Positions 1 to 6,006 of a stretch of 8,659 bases of DNA are shown one piece after another. The notes under the pieces were generated by a model. It was given only the letters and a program-made list of their open reading frames with translations, did not search any database and was not told where the DNA came from. The DNA lies in assembly GCA_937916025.1 (NCBI GenBank), contig CALGGX010000087.1, positions 1 through 8,659 of the forward strand, in the 5' to 3' direction. Made by a program: the position numbers and the translations under genes. Every line of letters begins with the position of its first letter. Positions within the stretch are counted from its first letter, which is position 1. The DNA comes from an uncultured Selenomonadales bacterium. GTDB lineage: Bacteria > Bacillota_C > Negativicutes > Selenomonadales > Selenomonadaceae.

Positions 1-483
1 TTGCCTCTCGCTTACAACAAAGACTTGCAGGAAGACAAAGAAGGGCTTTTCGACGCGATTGACACGATCAAATTCAGTCTGGCGGTCTTTGCGCAATTGA
101 TCGACGGCATGAAACTCCGAGTCGAAAACATGCGCCGCGCGGTCGAAGAAGACTTCAGCAATGCAACCGATCTGGCGGATTATCTGGTCAAGCGCGGGAT
201 GCCGTTCCGCGAGACGCATGCGATTGCCGGTCGAATTGTGCATGACTGCATTGCGCGCGGCATTTACCTCAAGGATTTGACTGTCGACGAGTTTAAGCAG
301 TATTCGCCGCTGTTTGATGCGGACGTGCTCGAGGCGATTAAGCCCGAGACATGCGTCGCGAATCGAAACTCGCTCGGCGGCACGTCGTATCGGCAGGTCG
401 AAGAACAGATCGGCACGGCACGAGAGACAATCGAACGCGAGCTTGAAAGTCTCACTGTTTCTGAAAATAATCTGGGGGGGTAA
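1..483 (+). CDS. argH: Argininosuccinate lyase, C-terminal part (5' end outside window)
   Basis: Cytoplasmic last enzyme of arginine synthesis, cleaving argininosuccinate to arginine and fumarate. Only the last 160 residues are present; the family is usually about 460 aa, so the gene starts well upstream and the TTG at base 1 is most likely an internal Leu codon. Seen: the conserved LPLAYNKDLQEDKE stretch at fragment residues 2-15, which in the family follows the catalytic GSSxMPxKxNP loop (outside the window), then the helical C-terminal domain and the conserved NSLGGTSYRQVEEQI segment near residues 123-137. The end is odd: the last codons are CTG GGG GGG TAA, a run of seven G (474-480) touching the stop, giving an unusual -NNLGG tail. 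The stop lies 19 nt before the next gene on the same strand, so co-transcription is likely. The family call is secure. Confidence 0.95.
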   Translation: MPLAYNKDLQEDKEGLFDAIDTIKFSLAVFAQLIDGMKLRVENMRRAVEEDFSNATDLADYLVKRGMPFRETHAIAGRIVHDCIARGIYLKDLTVDEFKQYSPLFDADVLEAIKPETCVANRNSLGGTSYRQVEEQIGTARETIERELESLTVSENNLGG

Positions 484-502
484 ATACCGGCTGAAAGAGG
501 AA

Positions 503-1693
503 ATGCAATCGGTTCTTGACTCCACATATTTTGATGAGTTTTTCTCGCCGTCCTTTGATTTTTTCATAATGGCGATGCTGACGAAAATGTTGAATTTGGA
601 AATCTGTATTTGGTGCGAAAATGACTTACACACTTTTGTAAGGCTGTTTAAAAGTTACGACATGAATGTTCGCAAGGTCGTCAGTATCCTGCCAAAGAAT
701 TTTGATCGGATTGACGATACCGAAATCATTACGCCGCAACAATTGTTTGCTGCTCCGATACGGGACAAATTTTTCTTCATCAACTCATTGGATTATGCGC
801 CCGTACCTGCAAATCAAATTGTCGCGGCTCTCACTCAAAATCATTGCATCGGGGTTTACGTTTTGACTCCGACAGACACGGAGCTTTTGCTCGGATACAA
901 GTCAGTGTCTCAAAATTTCGATTCCAACAGAATTTCGTATTATCAATCTCATAAAGCGGAGCTCATGCAATTTTTCGAGCTGTTGGCGGATGTGAAATCC
1001 AAGCAAATTCTGGTCGAATACCTGCGCAGTTACATCCTCAACGTCACTTACAAAGGTGAGCAGGTTGCGACGCAATACAAGTATTTTTTTGGCAGCAAAG
1101 ACGAGCAGCTTTACAAACATTTGCAAGAAGAATGCTGGATCAATTGCGGAGCAGCGTTCGGCGATACAATCTGTGCATTTCTTTCTTGGCATTTCCCAGC
1201 AAAAAAGATTTACGCATTTGAAGGCAATCCCAATACATATCAAAGATTACTCAGAACTTTATCGATGTTGCCTGCCGATAAGCGTGCCATGATTGAACCG
1301 ATCAATGCAATAATCGATCAGACTACGAATTTTGAGAAGATTTTGAGTAGCGGCGGCGGACGGTGCACTCTGCTCAATGCCGACATTGAAGGCAGTGAAA
1401 TGGCTTTGCTTACGGCAATGGCTGATGTCATTCGCACCGACAGACCGGTTATTGCAATATGTGTTTACCACTTGAAAGAAGACCTTGTTGTAATTCCGCA
1501 ATATCTGCGTTCAATATGTAAGGATTATGTCTATCACCTGCGAAAATACAATCAGGCATGGATCGGCAATTATAAGCAAAATCATGAATTGGTGTTGTAC
1601 GCAATTCCGCGTGAACGCTCAACAATCGGAGAAACAGCATATGAGAAAACAAAAAGCCGAGATGAAATTGAAGGACGGCGTTGCAGTCCGTGA
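503..1693 (+). CDS. FkbM-family SAM-dependent methyltransferase
   Basis: A 396-aa protein; FkbM (Methyltransf_21) enzymes O-methylate sugars and other small or polymer substrates using S-adenosylmethionine. The SAM domain fills about residues 205-370: motif I INCGAAFGDT (213-222), acidic strand end YAFEGNP (E240), NADIEGSE (292-299, usually KxDIEGxE, so Lys is replaced by Asn), YHLKEDL (322-328) and HELVLYAIP (361-369). Residues 30-130 read like a degenerate Rossmann-type domain (strand, helix, ITPQQLF at 76-82) with no glycine loop; this domain is inferred. The start at ATG 503 is preceded closely by AGAGG; ATG 569 is an alternative, and the frame stays open upstream into argH. The last 24 residues after YAIPRER have no family match I can see and overlap the next gene by 53 bp. 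Sampled lines of the gene run about 30-50% GC against about 55-60% in sampled dsbA-like lines, hinting at transfer. The substrate is unknown. Confidence 0.85.
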   Translation: MQSVLDSTYFDEFFSPSFDFFIMAMLTKMLNLEICIWCENDLHTFVRLFKSYDMNVRKVVSILPKNFDRIDDTEIITPQQLFAAPIRDKFFFINSLDYAPVPANQIVAALTQNHCIGVYVLTPTDTELLLGYKSVSQNFDSNRISYYQSHKAELMQFFELLADVKSKQILVEYLRSYILNVTYKGEQVATQYKYFFGSKDEQLYKHLQEECWINCGAAFGDTICAFLSWHFPAKKIYAFEGNPNTYQRLLRTLSMLPADKRAMIEPINAIIDQTTNFEKILSSGGGRCTLLNADIEGSEMALLTAMADVIRTDRPVIAICVYHLKEDLVVIPQYLRSICKDYVYHLRKYNQAWIGNYKQNHELVLYAIPRERSTIGETAYEKTKSRDEIEGRRCSP

Positions 1694-2372
1694 TCTCGAA
1701 GAGCTCGAGCGCGCGTTTGATCCCGACGCGATCATGAATCATTTCCGAAGCGGGCAATTGGAAGAATGGTTGCGCGATCGATATTACGATGATGAGGCGG
1801 ACGCAATTTCGGCAATTGCAAAAGATGATCCGAATGCGGCGAGGAAGGTTTGCGCAGCGTTGGGCGTTGCTTACGAAGATCATTTTGATAAAGAATTTGC
1901 GGCGCGCATCAGAGAAAAGCGCAAGCAATTGCAAGAAATGACGTCCGACGTGTCAATCATCGAGAACGCGCGCAACACGGCATTCAATCAGCAGGACTTG
2001 GCGGATTTGCTCGATCTCGATGAGCCGGTGATATATCTGTGCGGCAAGAAGTTCACCGTGCCGATTCGGCTTGAAAACAAACGCTATATCGGAGTGCTCG
2101 GCACGCCGCAAATCAAAATCCGCGCGGATTCGGAAGATGAGCTTAAGCGCAAACACATCGTGATTGAGAACTGCCAACTGCCGCCGATGAAAAAATCCGA
2201 GCCGCCGCCCGCGCCCGTCGAAACTCGAAACTCCGGCGCAATTTCGTCCGCATTTATCGCAGCCGTTCAAGAAGCAAGTTCTCGTCGTCAACCGACGCAG
2301 AAGAGATTTTTTAAACCCGCAACTCCTCCGGGTACAGGCAATCGGTTCGGAAGTAAGAATTTTGGATGGTGA
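1641..2372 (+). CDS. Hypothetical protein, two-module with proline-rich tail
   Basis: A 243-aa protein of unknown function. The start at ATG 1641 is chosen because CGGAG lies 9 nt upstream; ATG 1662 (M8) is possible but has a poor SD. It has no signal peptide or membrane segment, so it is probably cytoplasmic. Module 1 (about residues 9-76) has the pattern KDGVAVRDLEELERAFD, then GQLEEWLRDRYYDDEAD and a KVCAALGV end. Next is a charged helix (80-105). Module 2 (about 128-181) is IYLCGKKFTVPI, then RYIGVLGTPQIKI and a short IVIENCQLP strand. From residue 182 the chain is low-complexity and proline-rich (PPMKKSEPPPAPV), with a basic Gly/Phe/Trp C-terminus. From memory, similar two-module proteins occur in Negativicutes and related anaerobes with no assigned role. 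Its start lies inside the methyltransferase gene and its stop is 10 nt before the CAP gene, so coupled expression is likely. Confidence 0.75.
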   Translation: MRKQKAEMKLKDGVAVRDLEELERAFDPDAIMNHFRSGQLEEWLRDRYYDDEADAISAIAKDDPNAARKVCAALGVAYEDHFDKEFAARIREKRKQLQEMTSDVSIIENARNTAFNQQDLADLLDLDEPVIYLCGKKFTVPIRLENKRYIGVLGTPQIKIRADSEDELKRKHIVIENCQLPPMKKSEPPPAPVETRNSGAISSAFIAAVQEASSRRQPTQKRFFKPATPPGTGNRFGSKNFGW

Positions 2373-2382
2373 ATGATTGGTA

Positions 2383-2838
2383 ATGAGAAGAATTTTTTCG
2401 ACGGCGTTGATTGCGCTGTTGCTGATATTTTCGACAGCGGTTTCGGTCGAGGCGATCACTCGAGATCAAGCCGCCGAAGAAATCTTGCAACTTGTCAACG
2501 TCGAACGCAAAAAAGCCGGTGTCCCGGCATTGAAATTGTCGCGAGAACTGTATCGCCCCGCAATGATCCGCGCGCGGGAGATCAAAAAGAGTTTCTCGCA
2601 TACGCGCCCGAACGGACTGCCGTTCAGCTCGGTCTTCTACGGCATCACTTACAAAACGGTCGGCGAAAATCTCGCGGCAGGGCAAACGTCTTGCGAAATG
2701 GTCGTGCAACAGTGGATGGACTCGCCCGGACACCGCGCCAATATCCTGAACAAGAAATTCAAATACCTCGGCGTGGCATATCTCTATGACGGCAAAAGTC
2801 ATTACAAACATTATTGGGTGCAGGAGTTCAAGGGCTGA
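2383..2838 (+). CDS. Secreted CAP/SCP-domain protein (YkwD-like)
   Basis: A 151-aa exported protein of the cysteine-rich secretory/antigen 5/PR-1 (CAP) superfamily; bacterial members are extracytoplasmic and mostly of unknown activity. Residues 1-24 form a signal peptide (MRR, a hydrophobic core to about 20, likely cut after VEA). The CAP fold covers about 28-150: LVNVERKKAGVPAL (37-50), FSHTRPNG (H73), GENLAAG (E95), VVQQWMDSPGHRANILN (H117) and the final YWVQEF strand. The cavity residues H73, E95 and H117 are all kept, so the domain looks intact; the length fits a signal peptide plus one CAP domain. ATG 2383 is preferred over the in-frame TTG at 2377 because GGTGA (2368-2372) sits 10 nt before it. 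The SD overlaps the upstream stop codon, which fits translational coupling. The last 11 bases overlap the end of the convergent DUF401 gene, leaving no room for a terminator between them. Confidence 0.93.
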   Translation: MRRIFSTALIALLLIFSTAVSVEAITRDQAAEEILQLVNVERKKAGVPALKLSRELYRPAMIRAREIKKSFSHTRPNGLPFSSVFYGITYKTVGENLAAGQTSCEMVVQQWMDSPGHRANILNKKFKYLGVAYLYDGKSHYKHYWVQEFKG

Positions 2839-4048
2839 AATTTCCCGTCAAAAACGTGAATGCGCTGAAGACAGTCAAGATGATGATCTCGCAAATCAAA
2901 ATCGGCTTGAGAGTTCCGAGCAGACTCGAGTTGAAATAATTCATCGTGACGATCAAACAAAAATGCGTGGGCGTCAACATCTGCCCCGCGACTCCGAAAG
3001 CCATTGCCACGCCCGCGAGATCGAGATTGCCCGCGCCCATTGCCGCCACAATCGGCATGACGATCGCAACATGTCCTTGCGACATGCCCGTCAGCACGCC
3101 GATGATGAATGACACGCATGCGATGATGACCGGCACCGGCAACGGCGAATTTTGAAACGCGGCGACGATTTCCGACAACACGTTCGTCACTTCGAGCAGT
3201 TGAATGAAGTACAGGATACTGCCGATGTCGACGAACATTTTTTTGTCGAGCGCGCCGAGAAAAATGTCTTTGACACCGACGGGGCGATCGACAATCCAAA
3301 GCACGCCGATCATTGCAATGACGATTGCCGCCGTTCCTGCCGATGCCGTCAAGCCGAAGGCGATCACGAGCACGAAGATCGACGCGACCGAACCGAGCGC
3401 GAGATACATTCCATGCGTTTCCTGCTCCGACGACGGCTCGTCCGAGGCAATTTCAGCCGCGCGGATCGGTCGAATCAATACAAACCGGCCGACGCCGAAC
3501 GCGAGCACCGTCAGCCATGAAAGATGTCGGAGCATATCGCCGAAGGCAACGCCTGCAATCGAGCACGCGAGTATCATGCCCGGAATGATCGGCGACGAGA
3601 ACTCGAAAAGATGTCGGAACCAAAAATTGATTGCCGCCTTCGTGTTTTGATCGATCGAAACGGATTGACTCAATTCTTCGACGATCGGAGCCGAAAATCT
3701 TGCGCCGCCCGGCGACGGCAACAGTCCGAGGAACGCCGGCATGATTGCGAGCAGGACTTTGACGCCGGAGAATTTTCGCCGAAGCGCGGCAACCATGTCA
3801 TGCAACACGCCGCTCATTCGCAATTCGATCTCCAAACACATGACGAAATACAGCGCGAGAATAATGTCGTACGTCCTCGGCATCATCAGCATTGTCGAAA
3901 GAGCCGTCGACAGATCGTCCGGTCGCGCGGAGCGGAAGAGCCAGATGAAAATTCCGGCGGCGAGCATGCATGGTCCGATCGAGACCTTTCTTCGGAGCAA
4001 CAGCAGGATGATCGCCAGCGCGAGCGTCAGCAATAAGAAAATGTTCAA
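2828..4048 (-). CDS. DUF401-family integral membrane permease
   Basis: A 406-aa polytopic inner-membrane protein of the DUF401 family, which I recall as part of the ion-transporter (IT) superfamily; the substrate is unknown. About 10-12 hydrophobic helices are visible, for example at 1-18, 24-38, 60-76, 95-112, 152-170, 176-192, 214-233, 240-253, 304-320, 325-338 and 380-400, with a polar loop near 193-213. Motifs in order: LPSPGGARFSAPIVEE (110-125), NFWFRHLFEFSSPIIPG (141-157), TGMSQGHVAIVMPI (320-333) and TPTHFCLIVTMNYF (359-372). The PGG/SAP and SQGH/MP segments sit in opposite halves, as expected of an inverted two-repeat transporter. Translation starts at TTG 4048: no ATG is available in frame upstream, and GGGAGG (4057-4062) lies 8 nt before it. 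It is divergent from the DsbA-like gene across a palindrome, and its 3' end overlaps the CAP gene. The length is normal for the family. Confidence 0.88.
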   Translation of the reverse strand: MNIFLLLTLALAIILLLLRRKVSIGPCMLAAGIFIWLFRSARPDDLSTALSTMLMMPRTYDIILALYFVMCLEIELRMSGVLHDMVAALRRKFSGVKVLLAIMPAFLGLLPSPGGARFSAPIVEELSQSVSIDQNTKAAINFWFRHLFEFSSPIIPGMILACSIAGVAFGDMLRHLSWLTVLAFGVGRFVLIRPIRAAEIASDEPSSEQETHGMYLALGSVASIFVLVIAFGLTASAGTAAIVIAMIGVLWIVDRPVGVKDIFLGALDKKMFVDIGSILYFIQLLEVTNVLSEIVAAFQNSPLPVPVIIACVSFIIGVLTGMSQGHVAIVMPIVAAMGAGNLDLAGVAMAFGVAGQMLTPTHFCLIVTMNYFNSSLLGTLKPILICEIIILTVFSAFTFLTGNFSP

Positions 4049-4056
4049 TGATGCCG

Positions 4057-4062
4057 CCTCCC
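4057..4062 (-). promoter_or_regulatory. Shine-Dalgarno fixing the TTG start of the DUF401 gene
   Basis: Minus-strand GGGAGG, 8 nt before TTG 4048. This strong site supports a non-ATG start that gives a hydrophobic first helix directly (MNIFLLLTLALA). Confidence 0.75.
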
Positions 4063-4069
4063 GTCGACG

Positions 4070-4085
4070 CTATACTCGAGTATAG
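4070..4085. promoter_or_regulatory. Perfect 16-bp palindrome, candidate operator
   Basis: CTATACTCGAGTATAG equals its own reverse complement. It sits 21 nt before the TTG start of DUF401 on one side and 22 nt before the -35 of the DsbA-like gene on the other. On the minus strand it contains TATACT, a possible -10 for DUF401, though without a clear -35. The ACT/AGT half-sites are reminiscent of HxlR/MarR-type operators, and an HxlR-family gene lies about 800 bp away; which protein binds is inference. Confidence 0.5.
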
Positions 4086-4107
4086 TAACCGAACATTTTT
4101 TGCGTAC

Positions 4108-4135
4108 TTGAATTGCGCGCCGCCGATTGTATAAT
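4108..4135 (+). promoter_or_regulatory. Promoter of the DsbA-like gene
   Basis: TTGAAT at 4108-4113 (4/6 match to the -35 consensus), a 16-nt spacer, and perfect TATAAT at 4130-4135. The start of transcription would be near 4142, giving a leader of about 28 nt that includes the SD GCGAGG (4155-4160) before ATG 4170. Confidence 0.65.
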
Positions 4136-4169
4136 AAGCGGCGAAGAAATTCAAGCGAGGCGAATTGCA

Positions 4170-4871
4170 ATGAAGATTGAAATTTGGTCGGATTATGCCT
4201 GCCCGTTCTGCTATATCGGCGAGCGGCGATTGTCAAAGGCGATCGACGAACTCGGAGCGCGCGACGAAATCGCAATCGAGTTTAAGAGTTTCGAGCTCGA
4301 TCCTTACGCGAGTCGCGAAGTCGAGTCGAAGACCGTCGATCGGTTTGCCGTCAAGTACGGCTTGACCGTCAACGATGCCGCGCGGCAGATCGAAGGCATT
4401 TCTGAAATGGGGCGGCGCGAAGGCATTGACTTTCGTTATGCGACGACGCTTTACACGAACACGTTTGACGCGCTCCGAATCACCAAGCTCGCGCAATCGA
4501 AAAACAAAACGGAGATCATCGAAAAACTTTTCGACGCGTACTTTACAAAAAATCTCGTGCTCGGCGATCACTCGGTGTTGAAAAAAATCGCCGCCGAAGT
4601 CGGGCTTGACGCGTCCGAAGTCGACGACGTATTGAATTCCGATGCCTTTGCGGAAGAAGTTCGCCGCGATGAAAAAGAAGCCGCCGAATACGGCATTCAC
4701 GCCGTGCCGTATTTTGTGATCAATCAAAAATATGCGCTGTCGGGAGCTCAACCGACCGAGACAATCAAAGACGCGTTGAAAAAACTTCTCGAACGCGAGC
4801 GCGAAGATGCGGCGATCAAAAAATTCGACGGCATGACGTGCGGCGCAAACGGCTGTCGTTTCGACGGCTGA
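4170..4871 (+). CDS. DsbA-family thiol oxidoreductase, FrnE-like
   Basis: A 233-aa thioredoxin-fold protein of the DsbA/FrnE family, expected to make, break or shuffle disulfides. There is no signal peptide (MKIEIWSDYACPFC starts directly on the first strand), so it probably acts in the cytoplasm. Seen: active site C11-P-F-C14 followed by YIGERR; FELDP (41-45), typical of the family; the helical insertion; NTFDALRITKLA (97-108); and HAVPYFVIN with the cis-proline P180. Near the end is C224-GANG-C229, a CX4C pair like the extra motif I recall in Deinococcus FrnE. The start at ATG 4170 has GCGAGG 9 nt upstream, and the promoter lies too far downstream to allow the earlier in-frame ATG at 4113. 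It converges on the HxlR regulator with only 2 nt between stops, and is divergent from DUF401 across a palindrome. A 2-hydroxychromene-2-carboxylate isomerase-like role is less likely because the CPFC pair is intact. Confidence 0.92.
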   Translation: MKIEIWSDYACPFCYIGERRLSKAIDELGARDEIAIEFKSFELDPYASREVESKTVDRFAVKYGLTVNDAARQIEGISEMGRREGIDFRYATTLYTNTFDALRITKLAQSKNKTEIIEKLFDAYFTKNLVLGDHSVLKKIAAEVGLDASEVDDVLNSDAFAEEVRRDEKEAAEYGIHAVPYFVINQKYALSGAQPTETIKDALKKLLEREREDAAIKKFDGMTCGANGCRFDG

Positions 4872-4873
4872 AT

Positions 4874-5209
4874 TCACTCGCGCTCCAACTGTTCTCGGCT
4901 CCAACGGCTGATCTCGAGTAACGAGTCAATCAGTTTAAGCCCGTTTTCTGTCAGCGAATACTCGACATGCGGAGGAATTTCGTCAAACTGTTGCCGATTG
5001 ATGATGCCCTTCGCCGCGAAGTCTTTCAGAATTTTCGAGAGCATCAGATCGGATATGCCGTCGAGCTCGCGTTTCAGTCGATTGAAACGGATCGTCCGAT
5101 GTCGATATACAATCCAAAGCAATTTGATTTTCCATTTGCCGCCGATCAATTCTGCCGCGTACTCGAGCGGGCAGTCTTTGAAGGCGGCAGTTTCGTTTTG
5201 TTTTGACAT
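4874..5209 (-). CDS. HxlR-family winged-helix transcriptional regulator
   Basis: A 111-aa DNA-binding protein of the HxlR (DUF24) family, whose members act as dimers and often sense electrophiles or oxidants. Seen: CPLEYAAELIGGKWKIKLLW (13-32), the family hallmark; the helix-turn-helix FNRLKRELDGISDLMLSKIL (42-61); and the wing VEYSLTENG (82-90), then a C-terminal dimer helix. C13 sits just before the conserved Pro, the place where the redox cysteine lies in YodB, CatR and HypR. That makes thiol sensing plausible, but it is inferred. ATG 5209 has GGAG 7 nt upstream (TCGGAGATTGATT). The length is typical. The frame stays open far upstream, but that stretch lies antisense to the MBL gene and is not coding. 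Neighbours are a convergent thiol oxidoreductase and a divergent metallo-hydrolase, both sensible targets or partners. Confidence 0.93.
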   Translation of the reverse strand: MSKQNETAAFKDCPLEYAAELIGGKWKIKLLWIVYRHRTIRFNRLKRELDGISDLMLSKILKDFAAKGIINRQQFDEIPPHVEYSLTENGLKLIDSLLEISRWSREQLERE

Positions 5210-5249
5210 AATCAATCTCCGAAAAAATATTTCGCCGCACGGATTTTTG

Positions 5250-5258
5250 TGGTAAACT
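5250..5258 (+). promoter_or_regulatory. Possible extended -10 promoter of the MBL-fold gene
   Basis: TGGTAAACT: a TGn extension followed by TAAACT (4/6 to TATAAT), with no good -35. It lies 38 nt before ATG 5297. Weak support. Confidence 0.3.
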
Positions 5259-5296
5259 ATGCGGAGAAGTTCAATAAACGAAAGTCGGGTGATACG

Positions 5297-5929
5297 ATGG
5301 TTTTTCCGGTGGAAGTTCACGGTGTTTTTTCGACGAATGCGTATTTCTATGTCGATGACGATACGCGCAGCGGATTTCTGATTGATCCGGGGGCGGAGCC
5401 CGGACGTTTGCTGCACATCATTCACGAGCAGGCGTTCAATGTCGAAAAAATTCTGCTCACGCACGGGCATTTCGACCACATGGGAGCGGCGGTCTCTCTG
5501 CAGAACAAACTGAAGGTTCCGATCTTCATGCATGTCAACGGGCAAAAATACGTCACGAATCCGGATTGGAATTTGTCGCGCAGTTGCGGACTCAACATCA
5601 CGCTTAACAATGTCAATTATCTCGAAGACGGCGCGGAACTTGTTTCCGAAGTCGACGAAAACATTCGCTTGACGATGATTGCAACGCCGGGACATACGAG
5701 CGACGGCGTGACTTATTACAACGCGCGCGATCACGTTGCATTTGTCGGCGATACGATTTTCAAAGAGAGCTTTGGCAGAACGGATTTCATCGGCGGGCAT
5801 GAATGGACTCTGATCGAGAGCATCAAAAACAAGATTTTCGCATTGCCCGACGAAACGATCCTCTACTCCGGTCATACCGAGCCGACGACGGTCGGTGAAG
5901 AAAAAACTCGCCCTTGGTATGCGGATTGA
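5297..5929 (+). CDS. Metallo-beta-lactamase-fold hydrolase, glyoxalase II-like
   Basis: A 210-aa cytoplasmic metal-dependent hydrolase of the MBL superfamily, glyoxalase II/YcbL-like group; likely a thioester or related hydrolase, substrate unproven. All metal ligands are visible: THGHFDH (H56, H58, D60, H61), TPGHTSDG (H133), FVGDTIF (D152) and YSGHTEPTTVGEE (H193). LIDPGAE (28-34) and FGRTDFIGG (159-167) are also family features. The length matches the short single-domain group, without the C-terminal substrate domain of classical glyoxalase II. ATG 5297 is chosen because GGTGA (5289-5293) lies just before it; an upstream in-frame start at 5249 overlaps the presumed promoter. It is divergent from the HxlR regulator (87 nt between starts), so control by that regulator is plausible but untested. 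Its transcript ends at the hairpin at 5951-5990. Confidence 0.92.
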   Translation: MVFPVEVHGVFSTNAYFYVDDDTRSGFLIDPGAEPGRLLHIIHEQAFNVEKILLTHGHFDHMGAAVSLQNKLKVPIFMHVNGQKYVTNPDWNLSRSCGLNITLNNVNYLEDGAELVSEVDENIRLTMIATPGHTSDGVTYYNARDHVAFVGDTIFKESFGRTDFIGGHEWTLIESIKNKIFALPDETILYSGHTEPTTVGEEKTRPWYAD

Positions 5930-5950
5930 TTTTTTTCCGTCAATGAAAAT

Positions 5951-5990
5951 GGAGCCCGTCAAACATCGAAGACGAGCTCCACATTTTTTT
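5951..5990. terminator. Hairpin terminator between convergent units
   Basis: GGAGC-C-CGTC (5951-5960) pairs with GACG-A-GCTCC (5971-5980) around a 10-nt loop with one C/A mismatch, followed by ACATTTTTTT. On the minus strand the tail is only ATTTTCATT, so it should work best for the MBL gene and more weakly for the pfkA-carbonic anhydrase unit. Confidence 0.8.
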
Positions 5991-6006
5991 CGCGAAAAGT
6001 TTCGGA

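Noticed and set aside
314..502. Upstream extension of the methyltransferase frame into argH
   Set aside because: It overlaps the conserved C-terminus of ArgH in another frame and gives a low-complexity Arg/Ser-rich peptide; ATG 503 follows AGAGG.
2373..2789. A 138-codon plus-strand frame overlapping the CAP gene
   Set aside because: It is Arg-rich with no domain, while the other frame encodes a signal peptide and an intact CAP domain.
3152..4036. Several plus-strand open frames opposite DUF401
   Set aside because: They are shadows: highly charged, Arg/Asp/His-rich translations antisense to a clear membrane protein.
5220..5234. Small inverted repeat CGAAA-N5-TTTCG just upstream of the HxlR start, considered as an autoregulatory operator
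   Set aside because: The arms are only 5 bp and AT-rich, partly touching the SD, and do not resemble the 16-bp palindrome at 4070-4085; chance is likely.
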